Assembly (NCBI GenBank): GCA_947095585.1
Contig: OX352764.1
Coordinates: forward strand, 72,001,536 to 72,065,535
Length of the DNA: 64,000 bases
Origin: Nephrocerus scutellatus
Taxonomy: Eukaryota > Arthropoda > Insecta > Diptera > Pipunculidae
Reading direction: 5' to 3'
A model generated the notes under the pieces. It worked only from the letters and a program-made list of their open reading frames with translations. It ran no database searches and was not told the DNA's origin. This document shows positions 56,114 to 64,000 of this stretch, in pieces. The position numbers and the translations under genes are program-made. The number at the start of each line of letters is the position of its first letter. Positions within the stretch are counted from its first letter, which is position 1.

Positions 56114-57734
56114 ACAGCTCTTCGCTTCCATATTTTGAGTACCGAACGAAGAGCGGAAACACACTAAAAATTTTAATCGATACAGGTTCTAATAAGAACT
56201 ATATTCACCCGAACTGTGTAAATAAAACTATTTGTAATAAAAATCCATTTTTTGCTAACTCTATAGGTGGCGATGTAAAAATAACACATCATGCCATGTT
56301 GCACCTCTTTGGCCTTAACGATATATGTCTCAAATTTTTTATTCTTCCAACCCTTAAATCATTCCACGGTATAATTGCAAACGACAGTCTCACAGAACTC
56401 AATGCAGTAATATATACTGCAGAAAACTACATTATATTACACAATAAAATTAAAATCCCCATAAAACAACATATTTCGCAATCTGTTAACAAGATAGATA
56501 TAAGGACTTCCCACTTAAACCAAGAACAATCGAGTAAACTTTTAAAAACAATTTCGAAATACCCGAACTTATTTACAGAACCGGACGAGAAACTGACATT
56601 TACGACTACTGTTAAAGGTGAAATAAGGACAAATGATGAGAACCCCATTTATTCAAAAAGCTACCCATACCCCATGGCATTAAGGGATGAAGTAGAAAAA
56701 CAGATTAAACAACTCCTAACCGATGGTATAATCCGACCTTCACGGTCACCCTATAATGCTCCCATATGGATTGTACCGAAAAAACTCGACGCCTCTCGTG
56801 AAAAAAAGTATAGAATGGTAATAGACTATAGGAAATTGAATGCAGTTACAATTCCTGACCGTTACCCGATTCCGGAGACAAATGAAGTACTTGCCCAATT
56901 GGGAAAGAATAAATTGTTTTCTGTTATTGACCTAAAAAGCGGATTCCATCAAATTCCGTTAAAGGAAAGCGATATTGAAAAAACCGCTTTCTCGGTAAAT
57001 AATGGCAAATACGAATTCGTAAGACTTCCATTTGGTCTCAAGAATTCTCCGTCAATATTCCAAAGAGCACTCGACGATATATTGCGCGAGTACATAGGAA
57101 AGATTTGCTATGTCTACATTGATGATATAGTCATCTTCAGCAAGGATGTTCAAACCCATCTAGAAAATCTAGAAACAATATTTTGTACATTGCAAAAAGC
57201 AAATATGAAAGTACAACTTGACAAATGTGAGTTTTTAAAAACGGAAGTTGAATTCCTGGGTTTTATTGTATCACCCGACGGAATTAAAACAAATCCTGCA
57301 AAGGTAGAAGCAATAATGAAATTTCCTTGTCCAAGAACTCTAAAAGACTTACGCTCATTTCTCGGTCTTTCTGGGTTTTACCGGCGATTTATTAAAGACT
57401 ACGCCAAATTGGCAAAACCCCTCACATCCCTCTTAAGGGGGGAAGATGGACGTTCGTCCAAACACAATTCAAGCAAAAAGCTTATCCATCTCAATGAGGA
57501 AGCCATTAATGCATTCAATAAAATAAAAAATTCACTTACAACAGAAGACGTAATGCTCACTTACCCCGACTACAATAAAGAATTCCATCTCACCACCGAT
57601 GCTTCAGACTATGCAATCGGTGCCGTGTTAGCACAGGACAACAAACCGATAATGTTCATATCAAGAACACTAAGCAATGCAGAAGAACACTACGCTACCA
57701 ACGAGAAAGAAATGCTTGCTATTATCTGGTCCCT
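56110..57734 (+). pseudogene. unit 2 truncated pol (protease, RT, part of RNase H)
   Basis: The frame is open from the gag-pol junction through protease, RT and the first RNase H motif, then is cut at 57734 by the tandem-duplication junction, where sequence jumps back to gag. The segment appears identical to the corresponding part of the downstream complete pol. Confidence 0.93.
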
Positions 57735-57740
57735 ATGTCT
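57735..57740 (+). other. duplication junction with 6-nt filler
   Basis: Upstream pol ends ggtccct at 57734; then atgtct, then ctctacctatgtc of gag. The filler copies the atgtct found six bases into the acceptor gag segment. It suggests two successive template switches at short homologies (CCT, then CT). Confidence 0.8.
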
Positions 57741-58415
57741 CTCTACCTATGTCTAAAATTAGAGAACCAGAATTATAGGTCCAACTATGCCATAAACCAC
57801 CAGGGAATATCAAGAAAACCACAGTACCATCACCCAAATCCTCCAACACTTCCTCCGCGAAGACCTAATAACAATTTACACCTTCGAACAAATAACGTCC
57901 CCTTTTTCCCACAACTTGCATATATTCCACAACCAACTAATAATTTTAATAACAGACCCCCTCAATTTAACAACACCCCATTCCAAACCCAATATTCAAA
58001 TCGCAATTACCAACCCAACCAAAATCAAGGAAACTTTATGCGACCACCGCCTAGACCACAACCTCGACCAGAACCGATGGACACAAGCACCATTCAGTCG
58101 CGCGCAGTTAATTATACTAATCGACCCCAAGGAAATTGGCAAACTGCAACTAAGAGACCCAACTGGACAACCCAAGGACCTACCCCAAATAAAATGCAAA
58201 GAACTTTCCATACGACAACCCAAGCTGCGCATCCAGAACCACAAGAGGATGACGAACGCATTAGATTAGGAGACGGAAACTCCGACCAAACTCTGGCTGA
58301 ATACTTGGGAACAATTGGTGACTTACAGGAATATGAATATCAAGAACCCGATATTGTAAATTCCAATAACACCGAAATCTCCCATGAAGCTCATGACATT
58401 CATTTTTTAGATTGA
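57741..58415 (+). pseudogene. duplicated gag C-terminal fragment
   Basis: A repeat of 55439-56113, offset 2,302 bp, encoding the Pro/Asn-rich gag tail, the slippery heptamer (58403-58409) and the gag stop. It lacks the capsid part and an authentic start, so it is not an independent gene. Confidence 0.92.
58403..58409 (+). promoter_or_regulatory. slippery heptamer T TTT TTA, unit 2 second junction
   Basis: Third copy of the frameshift site, directly before the only complete pol. Its gag partner frame starts in the duplicated fragment and is not connected to an intact gag N-terminus. Confidence 0.7.
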
Positions 58416-61400
58416 ACAGCTCTTCGCTTCCATATTTTGAGTACCGAACGAAGAGCGGAAACACACTAAAAATTTTAATCGATACAGGTTCTAATAAGAA
58501 CTATATTCACCCGAACTGTGTAAATAAAACTATTTGTAATAAAAATCCATTTTTTGCTAACTCTATAGGTGGCGATGTAAAAATAACACATCATGCCATG
58601 TTGCACCTCTTTGGCCTTAACGATATATGTCTCAAATTTTTTATTCTTCCAACCCTTAAATCATTCCACGGTATAATTGCAAACGACAGTCTCACAGAAC
58701 TCAATGCAGTAATATATACTGCAGAAAACTACATTATATTACACAATAAAATTAAAATCCCCATAAAACAACATATTTCGCAATCTGTTAACAAGATAGA
58801 TATAAGGACTTCCCACTTAAACCAAGAACAATCGAGTAAACTTTTAAAAACAATTTCGAAATACCCGAACTTATTTACAGAACCGGACGAGAAACTGACA
58901 TTTACGACTACTGTTAAAGGTGAAATAAGGACAAATGATGAGAACCCCATTTATTCAAAAAGCTACCCATACCCCATGGCATTAAGGGATGAAGTAGAAA
59001 AACAGATTAAACAACTCCTAACCGATGGTATAATCCGACCTTCACGGTCACCCTATAATGCTCCCATATGGATTGTACCGAAAAAACTCGACGCCTCTCG
59101 TGAAAAAAAGTATAGAATGGTAATAGACTATAGGAAATTGAATGCAGTTACAATTCCTGACCGTTACCCGATTCCGGAGACAAATGAAGTACTTGCCCAA
59201 TTGGGAAAGAATAAATTGTTTTCTGTTATTGACCTAAAAAGCGGATTCCATCAAATTCCGTTAAAGGAAAGCGATATTGAAAAAACCGCTTTCTCGGTAA
59301 ATAATGGCAAATACGAATTCGTAAGACTTCCATTTGGTCTCAAGAATTCTCCGTCAATATTCCAAAGAGCACTCGACGATATATTGCGCGAGTACATAGG
59401 AAAGATTTGCTATGTCTACATTGATGATATAGTCATCTTCAGCAAGGATGTTCAAACCCATCTAGAAAATCTAGAAACAATATTTTGTACATTGCAAAAA
59501 GCAAATATGAAAGTACAACTTGACAAATGTGAGTTTTTAAAAACGGAAGTTGAATTCCTGGGTTTTATTGTATCACCCGACGGAATTAAAACAAATCCTG
59601 CAAAGGTAGAAGCAATAATGAAATTTCCTTGTCCAAGAACTCTAAAAGACTTACGCTCATTTCTCGGTCTTTCTGGGTTTTACCGGCGATTTATTAAAGA
59701 CTACGCCAAATTGGCAAAACCCCTCACATCCCTCTTAAGGGGGGAAGATGGACGTTCGTCCAAACACAATTCAAGCAAAAAGCTTATCCATCTCAATGAG
59801 GAAGCCATTAATGCATTCAATAAAATAAAAAATTCACTTACAACAGAAGACGTAATGCTCACTTACCCCGACTACAATAAAGAATTCCATCTCACCACCG
59901 ATGCTTCAGACTATGCAATCGGTGCCGTGTTAGCACAGGACAACAAACCGATAATGTTCATATCAAGAACACTAAGCAATGCAGAAGAACACTACGCTAC
60001 CAACGAGAAAGAAATGCTTGCTATTATCTGGTCCCTTAAAACTCTGAGAAATTACCTGTATGGCTCCGCAAAAATTCAAATCCTTACAGACCATCAACCC
60101 TTGACATATGCAGTAAGCAACAAAAGCACTAATAATAAAATAAAACGATGGAAGGCAATACTTGAAGAATATAATTACACACTGAAGTATAAGCCAGGTA
60201 AAATGAACGTCGTAGCCGATGCATTGTCGAGACCTCCTCGCCAATCCCAAATTAACTCAATGACAGTGACACAACATAGTGACGAAAGCTCAGGTCAAAA
60301 TTTAATACAAATAGCTAAAGAACCAATTAACGTATTTAAAAATCAGCTTTTCCTAGATCTAGATAACACTTCCACTTACCAATTCAAAATTATCTTCCCT
60401 ACCTATCACCGCCATATCATAACTGAACCTGAATACTCCGAAGAAAAATTAATACATATTTTCAAACGTTATTTAAACCCATCAGTTATCAACGGATTAA
60501 AAACAGACGAAAGAACTTTAGGTCTTATACAAGAAGTTTACACCAAACATTTTAGTCAATACCGAATACGATTTGCTCGGAAGATGGTAACCGACATTAC
60601 TGACGAAGTTGAACAAACGACGAAAATAATAATTGAACATAATCGTGCTCATCGAAGCATCAGAGAAAATAAAATACAGCTTCTACAGAACTTTTACTTT
60701 CCCCAAATGCAAGCAAAAATAGGTAAAATCATTAAGCAATGTAAGACGTGCAAGGAACATAAATACGATCGCCATCCCAATAAACCCATGATACAAGCTA
60801 CTCCCATACCTCAACATCCAGGACATATTTTACACATTGACATTTATTTTACTGACAAACAAATAATACTAACGGCTATAGACAAATTCTCAAAGTACGC
60901 ACAAACTAAAATTTTACGTTCCAGAGCTGTAGAAGATATTAAGCAGCCACTCAGAGAACTCTTACTTTCATTTGGCGTACCAAAATTAATAGTATTCGAT
61001 AACGAAAAATCTTTTAATTCCAGTCCGATTACATTTATGCTTGAAAACCAATTCAACATAAAAATATTTAAAGCTCCACCCTATACAAGCTCTGCCAATG
61101 GACAAGTGGAACGATTCCACTCTACTTTAGGTGAGATCATGCGTTGCCTTAAATCTGAAAATGTGCACGAATCTTTTCAAGAACTATTAGACAGATCCGT
61201 TTATGAGTATAACAACTCAATACACTCCACTACTAACAAAAAACCGATAGAACTCTTTTTTGGACGAACCGTAACCACTGACCCACAACAAATTGAAATA
61301 GAAAGACAGGAAAACATCAAAAGACTTGAAGAACAACAAAACGCTGACCTTAACTATCATAATAAAAACAAGTCACCCCCAAAAAAATATTCTGAAGGAG

Positions 61401-61543
61401 ACGAGATCTTCGTAAGAATTAATAAAAGAATAGGAAATAAGTTATCGCCTAGGTATAAAAAAGAAATAGTTGCAAAAAACAATAATAGTACTATACTAAC
61501 ACGTTCAGGAAGAACCATTCACAAAAGCCTTATAAAAAACTAA
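58412..61543 (+). CDS. unit 2 complete pol (1,043 codons)
   Basis: One uninterrupted frame encodes protease (DTG at residues 24-26), reverse transcriptase (YIDD at 336-339), the connection (FLGLSGFYRRFIKDYAKLAKP near 417-438), RNase H (TTDASD near 495-500), the integrase zinc finger (H743, H747, C777, C780) and catalytic core (D810, D863, E900), then a basic C-terminal tail. It has no ATG start and is entered by -1 frameshift from gag. All catalytic residues I can check are present, so the enzymes could be functional if expressed. The gag context upstream is a duplicated fragment, so expression as Gag-Pol is doubtful. Confidence 0.95.
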   Translation: MNSSSLPYFEYRTKSGNTLKILIDTGSNKNYIHPNCVNKTICNKNPFFANSIGGDVKITHHAMLHLFGLNDICLKFFILPTLKSFHGIIANDSLTELNAVIYTAENYIILHNKIKIPIKQHISQSVNKIDIRTSHLNQEQSSKLLKTISKYPNLFTEPDEKLTFTTTVKGEIRTNDENPIYSKSYPYPMALRDEVEKQIKQLLTDGIIRPSRSPYNAPIWIVPKKLDASREKKYRMVIDYRKLNAVTIPDRYPIPETNEVLAQLGKNKLFSVIDLKSGFHQIPLKESDIEKTAFSVNNGKYEFVRLPFGLKNSPSIFQRALDDILREYIGKICYVYIDDIVIFSKDVQTHLENLETIFCTLQKANMKVQLDKCEFLKTEVEFLGFIVSPDGIKTNPAKVEAIMKFPCPRTLKDLRSFLGLSGFYRRFIKDYAKLAKPLTSLLRGEDGRSSKHNSSKKLIHLNEEAINAFNKIKNSLTTEDVMLTYPDYNKEFHLTTDASDYAIGAVLAQDNKPIMFISRTLSNAEEHYATNEKEMLAIIWSLKTLRNYLYGSAKIQILTDHQPLTYAVSNKSTNNKIKRWKAILEEYNYTLKYKPGKMNVVADALSRPPRQSQINSMTVTQHSDESSGQNLIQIAKEPINVFKNQLFLDLDNTSTYQFKIIFPTYHRHIITEPEYSEEKLIHIFKRYLNPSVINGLKTDERTLGLIQEVYTKHFSQYRIRFARKMVTDITDEVEQTTKIIIEHNRAHRSIRENKIQLLQNFYFPQMQAKIGKIIKQCKTCKEHKYDRHPNKPMIQATPIPQHPGHILHIDIYFTDKQIILTAIDKFSKYAQTKILRSRAVEDIKQPLRELLLSFGVPKLIVFDNEKSFNSSPITFMLENQFNIKIFKAPPYTSSANGQVERFHSTLGEIMRCLKSENVHESFQELLDRSVYEYNNSIHSTTNKKPIELFFGRTVTTDPQQIEIERQENIKRLEEQQNADLNYHNKNKSPPKKYSEGDEIFVRINKRIGNKLSPRYKKEIVAKNNNSTILTRSGRTIHKSLIKN

Positions 61544-61583
61544 ATTTTTCAATAGAACACTGATTCCACTGTGCAAAGCAGAT

Positions 61584-63035
61584 GTGCAAATTTTGGACTA
61601 TTCCAACTCCCAGCTGATTAAAATCAACGCGGGACGTGCAAAATTGCAAAATGGATCATTTAAGATCATCCATTTGATCGAAATAGAAGCGTATGAAAAA
61701 ATAATAAAGGACCTGGAAGCTATGCTAGGATCATACGTACCAAAGGAGAATCCCTTACATCCTGTCCTTTCCTATGACATTTTAAGAATTAAAACACACC
61801 TATCTAGACTTAGAATTAATAATAAAACTAAAAGATCGCTAGATTTTATAGGTAGTGCATGGAAGTGGATAGCAGGTAATCCTGACCACCATGACTACGA
61901 AATAATTACAGATAAGATAAATAAAGCATTAGAAAATAACCATAAGCAAATCATTATTAATAAAATATCTATGAAAAAAATAAATGAACTAACAAACGCA
62001 ACAAATAGTTTACTTCAAATGTTTAAAGAAAAAGAGAAAAATAGTAACACAATAATTATGAGAATAAAATATAAACTAGATATAATTAAAGAAGAAATCA
62101 TTAATGTTGCATACGCCATTCATTGGGCAAAAGCTAACATAGTAAACTCCTTTATTTTATCCAATACTGAAATAAATATAGCGGAAAAAATATTAAAAAT
62201 TGAAAATATTCCATACACAAACATTGATGAAGCATTAGAATTTGCCGAAATTAAAATCGCATCAAATGATAAAAATTTGATTTATATTTTAAGTTTTCCA
62301 ACTACCAAGGTAGAAACATGTAACTTGTCAATTTTAAAATCAGTAAAAATTAAGAAAGTAATAAATAAAATTAATTTTGAATCAATTATAGAATGTAATG
62401 AAGAAATTTATGGCATCTCAAAAAAATGTAAAACATATAACAACTTATCAATTTGTAATAATAATAATATTCAAAACTTAAGAAATGCATCCTGCATCCC
62501 AAAGCTAATAAAGAGTCAGAAAGCTAATTGTACTATCGTCAACAACGAACATGTCCCAGAAGTAGAAGAAGTCGCACCAGGAATCTTGCTGTTAAACCAA
62601 TTCGATGGACCAGTGCTGATCAACAATGAAACCGTGATGCTTAGAGGTACTTTCATCATCAAACACTTCAACACCCCCATTGAGGTCAACGGAAAAACAA
62701 TCCTGGCTAAAGAAGTAACTCAATATCAACCATTACCGGCAATACTACAACCATCCCACAAACAAAGTAAAATAGAAGAAGTACTATCCCTGGAGATGAT
62801 TAAAGAGCTATATGTCAACCGCACAGAAGAAATCGACTCACTCCAAACCAAACATAAAATCAACCTATCCATAAACATCATCTTAATAATTATCCTATTG
62901 GCAGCTATTACATTTGTATGCAGAAGACCGGATGGCAGAAGTCATACACGGGGAGACACAGTTTTAACTATCAACAACCCAGCACTAACAACTGTTGGCA
63001 TTGAAGACATTCCGCATCTAATAACATCAACATAA
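61584..63035 (+). CDS. unit 2 env (open, about 483 codons)
   Basis: Same layout as the unit 1 env: acceptor-like AG before the frame, KTKR cleavage-like site, glycosylation motifs, C-terminal membrane segment. It has no stop or frameshift, and two residue differences from unit 1. Env of this group mediates membrane fusion in infectious relatives; whether this one does cannot be told from sequence. Confidence 0.85.
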   Translation: MQILDYSNSQLIKINAGRAKLQNGSFKIIHLIEIEAYEKIIKDLEAMLGSYVPKENPLHPVLSYDILRIKTHLSRLRINNKTKRSLDFIGSAWKWIAGNPDHHDYEIITDKINKALENNHKQIIINKISMKKINELTNATNSLLQMFKEKEKNSNTIIMRIKYKLDIIKEEIINVAYAIHWAKANIVNSFILSNTEINIAEKILKIENIPYTNIDEALEFAEIKIASNDKNLIYILSFPTTKVETCNLSILKSVKIKKVINKINFESIIECNEEIYGISKKCKTYNNLSICNNNNIQNLRNASCIPKLIKSQKANCTIVNNEHVPEVEEVAPGILLLNQFDGPVLINNETVMLRGTFIIKHFNTPIEVNGKTILAKEVTQYQPLPAILQPSHKQSKIEEVLSLEMIKELYVNRTEEIDSLQTKHKINLSINIILIIILLAAITFVCRRPDGRSHTRGDTVLTINNPALTTVGIEDIPHLITST

Positions 63036-63057
63036 ACTCACGAGGACGTTCGATTTT

Positions 63058-63068
63058 AAGGGCGGAGG
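63058..63068 (+). promoter_or_regulatory. polypurine tract, unit 2
   Basis: AAGGGCGGAGG immediately upstream of the right LTR, identical to unit 1. Confidence 0.88.
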
Positions 63069-63476
63069 AGTTAACGACGAATAAGTTGAAGCCGCACATT
63101 CGCAAGAACGCTCTGTAAACATCCGCTGGACGCAGCTCCATAAAAGTATTTCGTCTGAGTGCTGACACTAATAACGGAACTTACAAAGTATAAACGCATA
63201 AATCACGTACAATGTTTCAATTCATCGGACGACGACCACACACAACATAAACATCATAAATTCATCTGCATTACGAGTTGTCTGATACGCTAGCCTTCAC
63301 TTCTGCTGACATCATCAATAATTCGTCAGGATGACCATGATGACTTACTTGGGATGCCAATGCCATTTACTATTATAAAAGAACCAATGTATCTAGTTTT
63401 AAGTTCAGTTCTAATCTTGTACTCTGCTCTGATGAATATTTTTTAAAAACTATTAATAATTTAAAATAGTTTAATT
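63069..63476 (+). repeat. right LTR, deleted (408 bp)
   Basis: Identical to the middle LTR except for a 24-bp loss that removes AATAAA and the left arm of the hairpin. The junction is at a shared CTC (gtactc / gagctc). It retains the TATA-like box and initiator, but transcripts ending here would lack the LTR's own poly(A) signal. Confidence 0.93.
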
Positions 63477-63480
63477 TGTA
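63477..63480. repeat. target-site duplication, right (TGTA)
   Basis: Matches 46640-46643 and closes the composite. Confidence 0.85.
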
Positions 63481-63513
63481 TACTCATACATTGCAATGTT
63501 TTCTACTTTCTAG

Positions 63514-63689
63514 AACCAACTAGAGATTTTCCACAAGTAAAACGGCCTAACATTTCAACAATGCGATCGGTAACTCTATCTAACTCTGCTGCTGACTTTT
63601 TATAACCGATTGATTGGTTAGCTGACAGTGTGAGCAACAGGACTGCCGAGAAAGACATGGAGCAGTTGTTTGGCGACCAGGTGATTTAA
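63514..63689 (+). CDS. putative last host exon downstream of the composite
   Basis: A clear acceptor (ttctactttctag, AG at 63512-63513) precedes a frame that continues the phase of the exon ending at 46619. It runs to a TAA at 63603-63605, and the same frame then stays open for 27 more codons with a coding-like composition (ending EQLFGDQVI) to a TAA at 63687-63689. AATAAA follows at about 63755. The internal TAA could be the true stop, a nonsense mutation after disruption, or a read-through stop. The family is not recognised. Confidence 0.45.
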
Positions 63690-64000
63690 CCCAAGTAGAA
63701 AAAAATATACATCACAACTAGATTTTTTGACTCATATGCAAGAAGTTGAGAATAATAAAGAAAATATGAAAACGAAATTAAAGTTTTTAAATACTTTATT
63801 TTTGTGCGGTTTTATTAAAATTATAAGGGTTCAGACAAATCCCCATTGCCAGGGCACAGAGTCGTCCATCATAAAGTGCTCTGCGAGCACATTTCTAGTG
63901 TAAATCGCAGCTGCAGATGCGTTGTAGCTTCCTTGACGTTAACTCTCTGTGTTTGCTCCAGTCACCAGGTCGAATCTTATTTTCGTTAAAATTTTCTTGG
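63690..64000. other. putative 3' untranslated region and downstream DNA
   Basis: AT-rich to 63830 with a poly(A) signal-like aataaag near 63755. The remainder has no recognisable feature before the window ends. Confidence 0.4.

Larger units (their letters stand above)
46644..63476 (+). mobile_element. 16.8-kb three-LTR errantivirus composite (two head-to-tail units)
   Basis: The structure is LTR(112)-gag-pol-env-LTR(432)-gag-pol'-gag'-pol-env-LTR(408), with one TGTA target duplication around the whole and none at the internal LTR. Each LTR begins AGTTAACGAC and ends TTTAATT, abutting a tRNA-Lys primer site or the target. Unit 1 (46644-53564) and unit 2 (53565-63476) are nearly identical at base level, so the structure is young. 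Unit 1 pol is broken and unit 2 gag is broken, whereas pol and env of unit 2 are open. It is an endogenous retrovirus-like element of insects (gypsy group, with env). Confidence 0.93.

Overview
The window looks like transposon-dense, probably heterochromatic DNA from a fly (Diptera, likely Brachycera). The evidence is insect-type elements: errantivirus-like gypsy retroelements with env genes, mariner-family copies with TA target duplications, Harbinger, Merlin, MULE, hAT, Helitron and BEL/Pao remnants, GTCY-bearing minisatellite elements and a tRNA-type SINE. Introns are short (about 55-70 bp) with GT-AG ends. I see no bacterial-style genes, no rRNA and no free-standing tRNA gene. The species is not determined.

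Layout. 1-1.27 kb: unassigned. 1.27-5.2 kb: 19 tandem copies of a 206-bp satellite. 5.76-6.93 kb: a second, hairpin-rich satellite of about 70 bp. 7.74-14.7 kb: a dead, 5'-truncated errantivirus (gag end, pol, env, 3' LTR start) interrupted by a minisatellite element, by a deletion derivative of a mariner element, and by a further repeat block between pol and env. 14.9-16.8 kb: a second gypsy pol fragment split by an intact mariner-like transposon. 17.3-19.8 kb: Harbinger genes (SANT-type partner plus transposase), with a second partner copy at 22.7 kb. 21.5-22.4 kb: a Helitron with TC and CTAG ends. 24.06-25.27 kb: an apparently intact two-exon Merlin transposase. 25.7-27.1 kb: a minisatellite element carrying a SINE. 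27.1-29.1 kb: a FLYWCH/MULE transposon. 29.8-31.1 kb: a second, nearly identical mariner copy on the minus strand. 31.2-33.0 kb: a dead hAT. 33.5-39.5 kb: a LINE endonuclease fragment, then a degenerate gypsy element whose LTR has a polypurine tract on its left and a primer-binding site on its right. 40-44.6 kb: repeats, orphan ORFs, BEL/Pao and LINE remnants.

46.6-63.5 kb is the highlight: a 16.8-kb errantivirus composite flanked by one 4-bp target duplication (TGTA). It contains three LTRs (112, 432 and 408 bp) and two head-to-tail gag-pol-env units. The second unit also carries a 2.3-kb internal gag-pol tandem duplication. Both shortened LTRs share one deletion endpoint, in the loop of a perfect 9-bp hairpin just after the AATAAA signal. 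The composite sits in what looks like a short intron of an unidentified host gene; putative exons lie on both sides and share one open frame.

Function. Only four protein-coding units look uninterrupted enough to be expressed: the two mariner-like transposases, the Merlin transposase, and pol plus env of the second errantivirus unit (its gag is broken). Everything else is decayed or non-autonomous. Nested order (mariner in gypsy, SINE in minisatellite element, minisatellite element in the Merlin intron) gives a relative insertion chronology.
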